Of a DNA stretch of 64,000 nt, positions 45,165 through 57,086 are shown in pieces. Origin of the DNA: Ceratotherium simum simum. Taxonomy: Eukaryota; Chordata; Mammalia; Perissodactyla; Rhinocerotidae. The stretch lies in NCBI RefSeq assembly GCF_000283155.1, contig NW_004454210.1, positions 6,051,001 to 6,115,000 of the forward strand. The letters are read 5' to 3'. How positions within the stretch are numbered: position 1 is the first letter of the stretch; each line of letters opens with the position of its first letter. Both the position numbers and the translations under genes were made by a program. The notes under the pieces are model-generated. The model was not told the origin of the DNA, did not search any database, and saw only the letters and a list, made by a program, of their open reading frames with translations.

Positions 45165-47675
45165 ATTTTGTGAGCTGATAAAACTGAGTGAGACAGCAAG
45201 TGGGAAGTTAATACTGAACCCATATCAAGGAAGTTCTGAAATCGAGTACAAGGAAGGTGTTGAGGTCAATGAAAGGACTATATTCAGGTATCAGAAGATG
45301 GAAGCATAGGTTCTTTCCAGGAATATCTCAGCAAATTTTGCCTCATTACTTTCTGCTTCCATGGGATTATTATTATTTAATTTCCCTCAGTAACTTTGGT
45401 CCAATGGCACTGCTTTTGTCCCACAACACTGCTTGGCTTCAGACACTTATATTCACACATGTTCTAGGATTGTCAAATTAAGGGACTCATGCATACAGCC
45501 ATGTTTCAAATATGTCCTCTCATGTATATTTATTAATATTGTTGCCTATTTCTTGTCACTCTCAAAGTCCCTAAGGCTTTGATGGTATCTTTTCTTAATT
45601 TACATCATATTACAAAAGAATTGCCTCTCAAATACTACCATAATTATTGACTTCCATAATGGCCACTTTAATTGAAACCATTTAGGATTTTCCAAAGGTA
45701 GTCATTCAAATGCCATAGAAAAGAATGACCTATTAGCAGCTTTAGAATGCTACACATTATTAACAAGGAGAATTCCCCTTTCATTCATCTCCTATCCCAA
45801 GGATTATATCATTTCAATGGGAACAAATCTATTTCCTTTCAGGATTCCAACTAACACTTGAGCTTACTGACCATATACTTTATTAATATGTACCTCACGC
45901 CAGGCTTATTGTTAATTCAGAGAGTTTGTATATGAGTTTGGTTATCAATAACAACGAAAAGATTATTCTTGGAATTGGAGATTGTTAATGAACCCTAAAA
46001 TTTTCATTGAAATCCCTCATTTCATAGACATTCTAATGAATTGGCAGACATTGTGATCCTAAGTGGGATGATATAAAAACATTCTCTCTTTGGTAGGGAG
46101 GACTTAGAAACAATTGCCTTAAAATACCTTTAACCAGAACTTTACTAACAAGAATCATAATTATTTTTGCACTAAATTTATATGGATAAGCAATATCTAA
46201 AAACTCATTTTCTGAACATATTTATTAAAGGCTTGTTATATGTAAAGTATTGTTCTAGATCCTCCTAAGATCAGGATTTCTTTATAAAGAAATAATTTCA
46301 ATACATGTCCTAGTATTTGGTGCACATTTATTTATATTCTTTCTCACTAAATGAAGAAATTAAGCTGATTTACTTTCAAAAAGAATTTCTACAACAATAT
46401 TGCAACAGAAAGTGATTACTCTAAATTAAAAACAACAACAATAGCAGCAACACAATTAGCCAGAATTCCTAATGACCAAAGGGCTCCATCTTGGTTAATT
46501 GTGATTTTACTTTATTTGGCACCATGGGATCTAAAGGTATCTTTGGACTAATTGCAGGCTTTGCGGTAGCTAAGCAAAATGAAAGAGATGGCACTGGGGT
46601 CGGTAGGTACTAGAGTAAGCTACTCATACCTTACCTTCTTTCTTCCAGAGGTATAGATATTGTTATAATATCAAAATGCATCACTTATTATCCAATTCAG
46701 GGATCTTCAACCTTATTAGATTCTTCAGTACTGGGATGTATATAGGCAAAATTCCTACTGCTCAATATATTGCTAAGATAAGTCTCTCTAGAGCTTAAGT
46801 GAGTTTTTAAACTTCAAAACACAAATGAACAAACTGTCTTTTAGATATTTACTGATACAATGTCATATGTTATTTAAGTTCCTATTTAGCAGCTCAGTGA
46901 TTTGTTTTGTTTTATTTTGGTATATGTTCAGCTGAATTGACCATTCAATCACAAGGGGCTTGCGCACAATGTATATTTATCACCACCACTCTCTAGACAA
47001 TAAACAATTGGCAAAGTCTAACCAATTTGACCAATGTCTTCAAAATAGTGCAAATGTGCTTCTAAATATTTAAGTCTACAAAAATCATCTGCTATTCAAA
47101 GATCCTAAAGTTTCGGACACAATTGCCATATAGAAGATAATGTAAAACTTAAAAGAACTCTAAATTTTCTGAGATTTGTCAGTATAAACTCACCTTGTGA
47201 TGTTATTTCAATTTTATTTTATGAACTTAATATGTATTAGTTTTATCCACTTGAGATTGGAACTGTATTCCCTGACTCATTGTGAATATATATTTTTAAA
47301 CAGTAGCAGATAACAGCTCTTTCCAAATAAGAAAGGGAAGCTTTAAATCTACATTAATTTATTGTACTGTTATTTTGTGTTTATCTCTCATTAGCTCTTG
47401 CTATTCCTAAGGTTGCTGATTATTCTTATCAAATAGCAGAGATTTATGCTTAAGTTTTTGGCAGTGTTAACAATGAGCAAAGAATTTATTTACCTCCAAA
47501 TGATCATTTGTAATGGGTTGCACAAAACATTACATTCATATTAATTTTATATGAGTGCAAGCTTTTTACATTTCCTGTAGCTCTAATATTGAATTTAATT
47601 TTATTCAGGGGAGGAGGAGAGTGATAGAATAAAATTTTTTAAAATAGAAAATATGAGTCTTCTTAAGACCTTCTT
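45165..47675. other. Unannotated AT-rich sequence
   Basis: About 2.5 kb with no gene. A short MIR/L2-like piece (ATTTATTAAAGGCTTGTTATATG near 46220) is the only repeat hint. Confidence 0.4.
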
Positions 47676-47715
47676 CAAGCCAATGGATAATCATTACACA
47701 AGCCAATGGATAATC
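47676..47715 (+). repeat. 23-bp-offset direct duplication
   Basis: CAAGCCAATGGATAATC occurs at 47676-47692 and again at 47699-47715, a small local tandem duplication. Confidence 0.85.
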
Positions 47716-49986
47716 TTCCTTGGCGAACTTGGTCAGAAAATGTGTGTTCCATCCAAAAAGAAACACTTAAATTTGGAGAAAAGGATGATGATGCAAAAAT
47801 TAACACAAAGCTTCTTTCAAAATGTTTGATTATATGCCAGAGGAGAACAATATTAAAAGGGTCAATTGAACAAAAGAGAATGAGGAAATTTACTTTTTAC
47901 ATCAAATGCCACATTGAAAAGCACAGTCTAGGCAGAGCATCTGATTCAAGTCAAAGTTTGTCTTAGAAAAAATGACAGCTGCCTGAATCTATATCTCTTT
48001 ACATATCCTCCTAAAAAACCCACTAAGTTCAACACAGGACACATACCTCCAGCATTATTACTAGGAAATTGAGAATATTATGAACTTTTCATGGAATTGA
48101 GAAATGATGTGGCCCTTAAAAATGTGGCACCGAAGAGAAAGAATGAATAGGAGAAAATTAAGGACCCTGATGAAAAGACAGAGAACCTTAAGATATGACA
48201 ACCTCTCCCCTTCTCCCCAACCAACAAAACCATCCATTTAAAAATTGCATCTTATTATACCAACAGAAGAGGGAGCTTTTGAATGAGGACCCCTGTCCAA
48301 CTATCTCAAAATAGGAACCACTTTATACAAAACTACTTTAAGCAGAAAAACAGAAAATAAGAATTAGACTATTTCAGATGATGAAAATTTCACCCTCTAA
48401 AATCATGAAGTGGAAGAGACCTACTGTAACACAATACTCCCGACTTAAATATCCTCAAACATGCAGTTGGAGATATATATGTATATATATTTCTTTTTGT
48501 GATATATATATAGCACATCTATAATAAGAAATTCAAATGCTAAGAACATAACTGGACAATAACAGAATGGCAATAAGTGCAATGAGAATTGATAGAATTC
48601 AGGCAAGAAATTTAAAAAAACAAAATTATCCCATAATCTCAAAAATAAAATAGAAATTACAAGATGACCAAGGGAGAATAGATCCAAATAAAAATTTTAT
48701 AAGTGACATTGAAGAATAGCAAGAAAACTATGAAGAGAATGAAAATAAAATAAAAAAAGAAGTAAAAAAGGTTATAGAAAAAGTGCTTAAAATGGAAGGC
48801 ATAAAAGAAGAAACAACACGTATATAAGTGAATTTTGGAAGAAGAAAAACAAAATAATGGTACACAACTAATTAAACTAAAGTATTTCGAGAAATAAGAA
48901 AACATGTACATACTAAAAAGGCCTACCATATATCTGGGAAAACCTATCTGACATAATCAACTCTAAGACATATCCTAGCAAAATTGTTAGAATTTAAAGA
49001 CTATATATATATATGTATACACACACACGTACAGTCAGGGCTTTCAGAAAAAAGAACAAATTATTTAAAGGGCTAAAAATGTTAAGCTACTTTGAGATTT
49101 CTCAAGAGTTACATACAAAGCATAGCATCAATGAAACAGCTCAAGTAAGAAACTCAATTTAAGAAACTCAAGTGAAGAAAATTCGAGTCAAAGATTTTAT
49201 ATACCACCAAGCTGACTTTCAAGTATCAAGTGTTATAGAAAAACAGTTTAAATATGCAAGAATTCAGGGAATAATTTAGCCATAAACTCTTCCTAAAGAA
49301 TCTGCTAGAATCAGATCTTTTTCTGCCTAAAAGATGACTGTGCAAGCTTAGGTAAAAGGACTAATTGTGAGTACTTAATATATATAATTATAGATGTAAC
49401 TATGAAATGAGTGGGAACACGGGTGGAATAATGGCATGTAAATGCTGTATGCTAAAAAATAGAAAGAAGACAACTTTTAAAATGTGAAGAAAAGGGATAG
49501 AGAAAGAGGAAAGTAGAATAAGATTATTAATTCTGCTATATGGAAAATAGGTGGTATTCAAAGGAAACAATTTAAAACTGACAAGCCATTTAAAAAAATG
49601 TTAAGAGGGGCTTAAAGACACTGTAAAAGGTACAGATACAAAGGTAATCACTAGAATAAAAATAAAAACCTTTCTTAGTGACAAAATAAATAAAAAGAAA
49701 ACAAGGAAAGCAAAAAGTTACGTCACATAGAGAAAAAAACCCCACACTAAATATAACATAATGTGCACGATAATTATGACACAAAACATTATGGCAGAGT
49801 TTAAATAAAACATAAAAGTCATATAAAGAAACAGAATGGGCTGGATTAGACCTTTAAAAGAAAAAGACATTCAAATTGGTTCATAAGGCAAAACCTAACT
49901 CTATGTTGACAAACAGCTAAACAGAATGATTCAAAAGGCAAAACAAACAAAAAAAAGAGTAAAAATATCACAGGCAAAGGGAAATT

Positions 49987-50257
49987 AAAAAAAAGCAAAG
50001 GTTGGGGGCCGGCCAGGTGGCGCAAGCTATTAAGTGCGCGTGCTCCGCTGTGGCGACCCGGGGTTCACCAGTTCGGATCCTGGGTGCGCACCGAAGCACC
50101 ACTTGACCGGCCATGCTGTGGCGGCATCCTATATAAAGTGGAGGAAGATGGGCAGCGATGTTAGTGAAGGGCCAGTCTTCCTCAGCAAAAAAAGAGGAGG
50201 ATTGGCAGATGTTAGCACAGGGCTGTTCTTCCTCACAAAAAAAAAAAGCAAAGATTG
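49987..50257 (+). mobile_element. ERE SINE (equine ERE1-like head) at the 5' border of a younger L1
   Basis: Head GGGGGCCGGCCAGGTGGCGCAAG from about 50004, B box CAGTTCGGATCC, 'CCATGCTGTGGCGGCATCC', and an A tail to about 50247. Flanking AAAGCAAAGGTTG (49992-50004) and AAAGCAAAGATTG (50245-50257) form its duplication. The CGCAAG..GGGGTTC(A)CCAG head differs from the other five copies, marking a distinct subfamily. Confidence 0.93.
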
Positions 50258-52464
50258 TTTAGGAACAAGAAAAGGATGCCCATTCTTGCCACTTTTGTTC
50301 AATATAGCTTTAGAAGTCCTAGCCGGAGCATTTAAGTAAGAAAAAGAAAAGAAAAAGTCATCCAAATTGGAAATGAAGAAGTAAAACTGTCACTATTTGC
50401 AGATGGCATGATATTATATATAGAAAACCCTAAAGACTCCACCAAAAAACTGTTAGAACTAATAAATGAGTAAAGTTAAGTTACAGGATACAAAATCAAT
50501 GTGCAGAAATCTGTTGTGTTTCTATAGACTAAAAACAAACTATGAGAAAGAGAAATTAAGAAAACAATCTCATTTACAGTTGCATCAAAAAGAATAAAAT
50601 AACTAGGAATAAACTTAACCAAGGAGGGAAAAGACCTGTACACTGAAAACTATAAGACAATGATAAAAGAAATTGAAGACACAAATAAATGGAAAGATAT
50701 TCTGTGTTCATGGATTGGAAGAATTAATATTGTTAAAATGTCAGTACTACCCAAAGCAATCTACTGATTCGATGCAATCTCTGTCAAGATTCCAGTGGCA
50801 TTTTTCACAGAAATAGAACAAATAATCCTAAAATTGGTCTGGAACCACAAAAGATCCCAAATAGCCACAGCAATCTTGAGAAAAAAGAACAAAGCTGGAG
50901 GCATCACACTTCCTGATTTCAAACTATATTACAAAGCTATAGTAATAAAAATAGTATGGTGTTGGCATAAAAACAGACACATAGATCAGTGGAACAGAAT
51001 AGAGAGCCCAGAAATAAACTCAGGCATATATGGTCAATTAATTTATGACAAAGAGCCAAGAATACACAATGGGAAAAAGACGGTCTCTTCAATAAATGGT
51101 GTTGGGAAAACTGGACAGCCAACAAAAGAATGAAACTGGACCCCTATCTTATACCATACACAAAAATTGACTCAAAATGGATTAAAGACTTGAATGTAAG
51201 ACCTGAAACCTTAAAACTCTGGAAGAAAACACAGGTAGTAAGCTCCTTGGCATTGGTCTTGGCAGTGACATTTTGGATTTGACATCAAAAGCAAAGGCAA
51301 CAAAAGCAAAAATAAACAAGTGGGACTACATCAAACTAAAAAGCTTCTGCTCAGCAAAGGAAATCATCAATAAAAAGAAAAGGCAACCTACAGAATAGGA
51401 GAAAATATTTGCAAATCATATATATGATAAGGAATTAATATCCAAAGTATATAAAGAACATACAACTCAATAGCAAAAAACAAATAATTTGATTAAAAAC
51501 TGGGCCAAGGATCTGAATAGACATTTTCCCCAAGAAGACATACAGGAGGCCAACAGGTACATGAAGAGATGCTCAGCATCACTAATCATCAGGGAAATGC
51601 AAATCAAAACCACAATGAGATACCACCTCACACCTGTTAGAATGGCTATTATCAAAAAGACAAGAAATGACAAGTGTTGGCGAGGATGTGGAGAAAAGGG
51701 AACACTTGTGCACTGTTGATGAGAATGTACATTGGTACAGCCACTATGGAAAACAGTATGGAGGTTTCTCAAAAACTTAAAAATAGAACTACCATATGAT
51801 CCAGCAATTCCACTTCTGGGTATTTATCTGAAGAAAACAAAAATAGTAGCTCAAAAATATTTATGCACCCCACGTTCACTGCAGCACTATTTACAATAGC
51901 CAAGATATGGAAATGACCTAAGTGGCCATCGATGGATGAATGGGTAAAGAAGATGTAGTTTATATATACAATGGAATATTCTACAATCATAAAAATGAAT
52001 GAAATCTTCCCATTTGCAACATGGATAAACCTTAAGGGCATTATACTAAGTGAAATAAAGCAGACAGAGAAAGACAAATACTGTATGATTTACTTGTATG
52101 TAGAATCTAAAAAAAAAACCAAGCTCATGGATGCAGAGAACAGATTGGCAATTGGGCAAAATTGGTGAAGGGAGTTAAAAGGTACAAACTTCCAGTTATA
52201 AAATAAATAATTCATGGGGATATAATGTACAGCATGGTGACTATAGTTAATAATATTGTATTGCATATTGGATAGCTGCTAAGAGAGTAAATCTTAAAAA
52301 TTCTCATCATAAGAATAAAAAATTTTGTAACTGTGATGGCTGTTAACTAGACTTATTGTGGTGATCATTTCACAATATATACAAATATTGAATCATTATG
52401 TTGTACTCCCGAAACTAATATACTGTTGTATGCCAATTATACTGCAATAAAAAAAAACAAAAAG
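50258..52464 (+). mobile_element. 5'-truncated L1 inserted into the ancient L1M
   Basis: Starts inside the ORF2 reverse transcriptase and runs to a 3' UTR and A-rich tail (AATAAAAAAAAACAAAAAG). Right of it the target copy AAAGCAGGGGTTG (52465-52477) leads straight back into the older L1 ORF2. About 2.2 kb long; endonuclease, ORF1 and 5' UTR are missing. Visibly less diverged than the host L1M. Confidence 0.93.
50270..52168 (+). pseudogene. L1 ORF2 remnant (RT end, thumb, C-terminal domain)
   Basis: The frame is broken. RT palm sequence near 50390-50420 reads [10 protein letters not shown], so the second aspartate of the catalytic F/Y-A-D-D box is glycine (GGC at 50405-50407). Open pieces follow at 50795-51133 (frame with [18 protein letters not shown]), 51489-51719 in another frame, then 51971-52168 back in the first frame. 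Frameshifts and the lost aspartate show it cannot act. Confidence 0.88.
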
Positions 52465-55400
52465 AAAGCAGGGGTTGTAATCCTGACATCAGGTAAAGAG
52501 AATTTAAACCAAAAAGCATTAAGCAAGACATCTTTGTAATTCTAAAAGCTATAATTCATAATGTAGATTTAAGAGTTATGAATATCTTTGAACGAAACAA
52601 AAATAAAAACATTCATAATATGATATTTTGACACTCCATCCTTAGTGTAAAACAAGTCAACTGGATTAAAAAATAAGAATATAACAGAAGTAAACCACAG
52701 AACCAATAATAAGATCTTATGGGTATATATCAAACACTACTTCCTGATAATAAAGAATATACCTTCTTCTCAAGTGCATGTAGAATATTCACAAAAATTG
52801 ATCATATAATAGGCTACTCAGAAAATTCTGTAAGTTTTAGAACATTTAAATATTAAAGGCAACATTCTCCAATTATAATGGAATAAAGCCAAAAATAAAA
52901 AATTAATATAAAGCCCATTCCACTTGGAAATTTTTAAAAATATCTTTACTATTAGAGGAAAGGGGCAATGCAAACCGAATTAAAGTATTTCTGAAAAATA
53001 ATGATAATAAAATGCTATATACTTGAATTTATGTTATTCATTTAAAGTAGCAATCAGAAAAATATTCAGTTTTAAACACCTATATCAATATAAGTAAAAG
53101 AATAAAAATAAATCAATTCAATTTCCATCTTAAAAATCTAAAGAATATAAAACAAACAAAAAAGAAGCACAAGGAAAGAATCAATAAAGATAAAAACAGC
53201 AATTAGTGAGGTAGAGCATAGTAAAATAGTAGGTCAATTTAATAAACCAAAGTCTTGTTTCTTTCAAAACCAAAACACACAGGTACTATTTAATCAAGAA
53301 ATAGGGGGAGAAATCACAAATATACAAAATAAGAAAAGACAAGGAACAAATAACTATTGATTCAGAGGAAATATTAAAAAATTATCAGAAATTACTTTGC
53401 ACACCTCCATGCAAGTAAATTTGAAAACCTAGATGAAGTATATGGTTTCCAAGGAAAATAGAGTTTACCAAAATTAGCCTATAAAGAGAGTTTTTTTTAA
53501 AGGAGAGAGTTAATAAAGAACTACTCCACAAAGAACGACTAAGCCCAAATATCATAATTTTTCCAAGCCCTTAATGACTAGGTAGTTCTAATGCTATATA
53601 AAATGTTTCAGAGCATAAAAAATAAAGGAAGACATTGAAATTTTTTTATGAAGCTAGTATAACATTGATCCCTAGATCTGATATTGAAAGGGAAAAAAAA
53701 GAAAATTATAAACCAATATAGCTTATAAATATTGTTACAAAAATCCTAAATATGATATTAGCAAATAGAAAGTTATTCAAGAAAATATTAGATCCTGACC
53801 AAGTGTTATTTATATCAGAAATGCAAGTTTTGATAATAGGAATTTTCTTAACATAAATAACCATTTTAGTTAGTCTAAGGAGAAAAATTGATTGTCTTCA
53901 TAGAGGCTGAAAAAGCCGTTAACAAAATTTAACACCAATTCGTAATGAAAATCTTTGAGAATATAAGCATAGATGACCACATGAAAAAAAATATGCTTCA
54001 ATTATAAAGCTAGCATATTACTTAATAGGAAAACAGAAGAATTCATACTAAGATCAGGAATCAGCCAGTATGTCCACTATCTCCACTACATTTAATATTA
54101 TCTTGGAAGTATTAGCCGTTGTAATCAAATGATAGAAAATATTTAGAGGCATACAAATTGGTAAAGAAGTGACAAAATCTTTATTTGTAGATGAAATGAT
54201 AGTATACCCTCTGGAACACCCTAAATAATCAATGATAAAACTAACTTAAACAAGAAAGTGATTCATCATTGTAGCAAGTTATAAAATTAACATGCAAAAA
54301 TCATCAGTCTTCACACATACTAATAATAACCAGTTAGGAAATACATTGGAAGAGGAAAATCTATTACGTTGACAACAATGACAACAATAAAAATGCTGAA
54401 GTATGAACTTACTTAACAAGATAACGTGAAAAACGTTAAGGAGAAACCTATAAAACACAACTTAAAAACAAAAAGCACATTTGAACAAATGGAAAGAATG
54501 TCTCTACATCAACAAGACATCACTCTTCCCCAATTTGTGAATTTAATGTGTTCTCAAATCAACAAAATTCATTTCTAGAGCCATAAAATTGATACCAACG
54601 TTCTTATGGAAAACTGAACATGCCAGAAGAGCAAGGAAAACACTAAAAAGACAAGCTTTTAGGGGTAGGAGTAAGTGCTAGCCCTGACAAGCATCAAAAT
54701 GTACTATGAAGCCTCTATGATTAAAACAGTGTGGTACTGGTACCTGAGTAGACAGACAGACCAATGGAACAGAAGAGAACATCCAGAAATAGACTCAAGT
54801 TCATAGGGAAATTTTGTATATGATAAAGTGGTATCTCAAATCAAGGACAAAAGTGGATTTTTGATAAATGATGTTGGAACAATTGGATGGACAATTGGAA
54901 AAAGAATTTAAAAAACAAACCGATTCCTCAAACTATACAAAATAACAAACTCCAAATAGATTAGATATTTAAATATCAAAATGAAAATGTACAAATATGA
55001 GACTAAAGCATAAGAAAGTGCCGTTATAAGCTAGGTTTAAGTAAAAGCTTTAGAACTATGATTCAAAATCCAGAAGCAATAAAAGATTTATACAATTTAC
55101 TACATAAAGATAATTTAAGACAAATGGCAAATTCAACAATATTTGCAAGGGCTAATGTTTTACTATTCAAAGAACTTTTTAAGATTGAGGGAAAAAAGAC
55201 TAAAAATTGAAAATGAGCAAAGCACTTAAACAGATCATTGTTTAAAAAGCATTAAAATGGCCCTCAAATGTATTAAAAGATGTTCTGACAGTATCTAACA
55301 AAATTACAAATGCATTTGGCCTAGAAATCCCACTTCTAAGAATTTACCCTGAAGATACACCTCTAACAAGCATCACTTATAATTACAAACTACTGGCAAT

Positions 55401-55800
55401 TCTAAATTGCCCAAACAAAGAAGACTGATTAAATAAACTATGGTACACACACACAATGGAGTACTATGCAGCTGTAAAAAAAAGAATGACGAAGCTCTCT
55501 ATGAACTGATAGAGACCGATTTCCAATATATATTGTTAATGGGAGAAAAGCAAAGTGTAAGAGTTTCTATAGCATGCTACCTTTATGCAAGAAAGAAGGA
55601 AAAATAAGAAAACATGCTTATTTTTGTAAAAAGAAACATAAGAAAAGATAAACCAGAAATTTATGGAACTGATTCTTATAGGGGGAAGTTATAAGGGAGA
55701 GAGTAATTTTCTCTGAGTATAATTTTTTGTATAACTTTAACCTTTCGAATCATGTAAATATTCTGCATATTTAAAATACAAAATAAAACTAACTAGGGTA

Positions 55801-56660
55801 GGGGGAAAACCGTCAAACTAAATGCAAGGAGAAATACAAGATTTCAACTTATATAAAACAAAATAGTTACATTTAAGGGGAAAAAATTAATGCAAGTGAC
55901 TTTTGAACGTAGTACTTTGACTAAATACCATGAGTCTTTAAAAAAAAAAAAAAAGCAAGAAAAAAGAAACGGCAGACAAATCTTGAACTATTTATAATAA
56001 GAATGTTTGCTGCAGAGGTACCCTAACCAAGGAATCAAAATCCATGTCATTAATAAAGGACACACAGACATCACATCCCTCCTGACATAATAATCTGGAT
56101 GGAAATTTTGCTTATGTAGTATACAAGCCAAAATGCATAACCTGAATCTAATAAGGAAACATCAAAAAAACCCAAATAGTGAGATTTTTGATAAAACAAT
56201 CCACCTGTATTTTTTAAATATTTTTTCATGTCAAAGGCACGAAAGACAAAATCTAATGAACTGTTCCAGATTAAAGGATACTAAAGAGATCTTGGATTGC
56301 ATCCTGTACCAGGGAAAATTGTTACAAAAGGGCATTATTGGAACAATTGAAGAAACTGAAATATGGGCTATATACTAGATAACAGCATTATATCAACGTT
56401 AAACTTTCTGATTCCAATATTTGTTTTTAGGAAATAAACACTAAAATATTAGGAGTTAAATAAAGTTAATGTCTGCAGCTACACCCATATAGTTAAAAAA
56501 AATACAAAACATCTACAAAGAAAATGATAAAGCGGTGTGGCAAAATGTTGAAACTTGGTGAATCTAAGTAAGAATATTCAGGAGTTTTTTGTATTATTTT
56601 TGTAATTTTTTTGTCAGTTTGAAATTATTTTGAAAAAAAGTTTTTTTAAAAAAGGCATAG
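55801..56660 (+). mobile_element. L1M-type LINE 3' UTR, second copy or extension
   Basis: 'GAGGTACCCTAACCAAGGAATC', 'AATAAGGAAACATCAAAAAAACCC', 'GAACTGTTCCAGATTAAAGGATACTAAAGAGATC', 'GGCATTATTGGAACAATTGAAG', 'TTTGAAATTATTTTGAAAAAAAG' follow the L1MB/L1MC-type 3' UTR. The preceding L1M already has an A-rich end near 55.8 kb, so this is probably a separate fragment. A poly-A run lies at about 55939-55953. Confidence 0.7.
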
Positions 56661-57021
56661 AAAAATTGTGTTTGGGACTCTCACTGAGGCACTATTTTCT
56701 GTAGTATTGTTACATTGGTAAAGACTAATAGCTACTGGATGGAGAGAAGTATAAACTTTTCAAAATCATCCAAATCAAATATTTCCTCTACTGTGATATG
56801 GGTGTTTTAAATCAGTTGACCTAAACATGATCCTTTACCCTCTTCCTATCTTAGCTCTCTTTCTATGGGGTTGCACACAGTTCACTTATCAGTCACTGTG
56901 AGGTTTTCTTTGTATATTTCCAAATGCATAGCATTCAATTGTGAAACAATTTGAAAGGTATTTAAAAAATTATATATGTAGATGTCCCTCCAATTTTAGA
57001 AGTAAAATATATTCTCTTTAG
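56661..57021. other. Unannotated sequence
   Basis: Nothing recognised. Confidence 0.4.
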
Positions 57022-57086
57022 AAAACTTGGAAATGTGTAGTCCAAGTGGTTGAGTGGTTAAGGCGATGGACTAAAAAACTTGGAAA
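57022..57086 (+). pseudogene. Retroposed 5' half of tRNA-Ser with 12-bp target-site duplication
   Basis: 57037-57073 begins GTAGTC, has a few changed bases, then GAGTGGTTAAGGCGATGGACTA. This is the 5' part of cytosolic tRNA-Ser (AGA type) from the acceptor strand through the D arm to the anticodon loop, where it stops. AAAACTTGGAAA is duplicated at 57022-57033 and 57075-57086. There is no 3' half, no B box and no clear poly-A, so it is not a functional tRNA gene and not an ERE. It fits the known class of tailless retropseudogenes made by L1 machinery. Confidence 0.85.

Larger units (their letters stand above)
47950..55800 (+). mobile_element. Ancient, near-complete L1M-type LINE, interrupted at 50.0-52.46 kb
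   Basis: An old sense-strand L1 with its parts in order. A probable 5' region lies from about 47.95 kb. ORF1/linker-type sequence is at 48.4-49.3 kb ('AAGGCCTACCATATATCTGGG', 'CCAAGCTGACTTTCAAGTATC'). ORF2 endonuclease-side remnants are at about 49.9 and 52.48-52.9 kb, RT remnants at 53.9-54.25 kb, and the ORF2 C-terminus ('AATGGAGTACTATGCAGC') at 55.45 kb with an L1M 3' UTR. Many stops and frameshifts make it inactive. The 5' end is uncertain. Confidence 0.75.

Noticed and set aside
47706..47966. Lysine-rich 86-codon frame
   Set aside because: It lies at the 5' side of the old L1M block and has no known domain; composition follows the AT-rich surroundings.
57037..57073. Functional tRNA-Ser gene
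   Set aside because: Only the 5' half is present; no anticodon stem 3' strand, variable arm, T arm or terminator.
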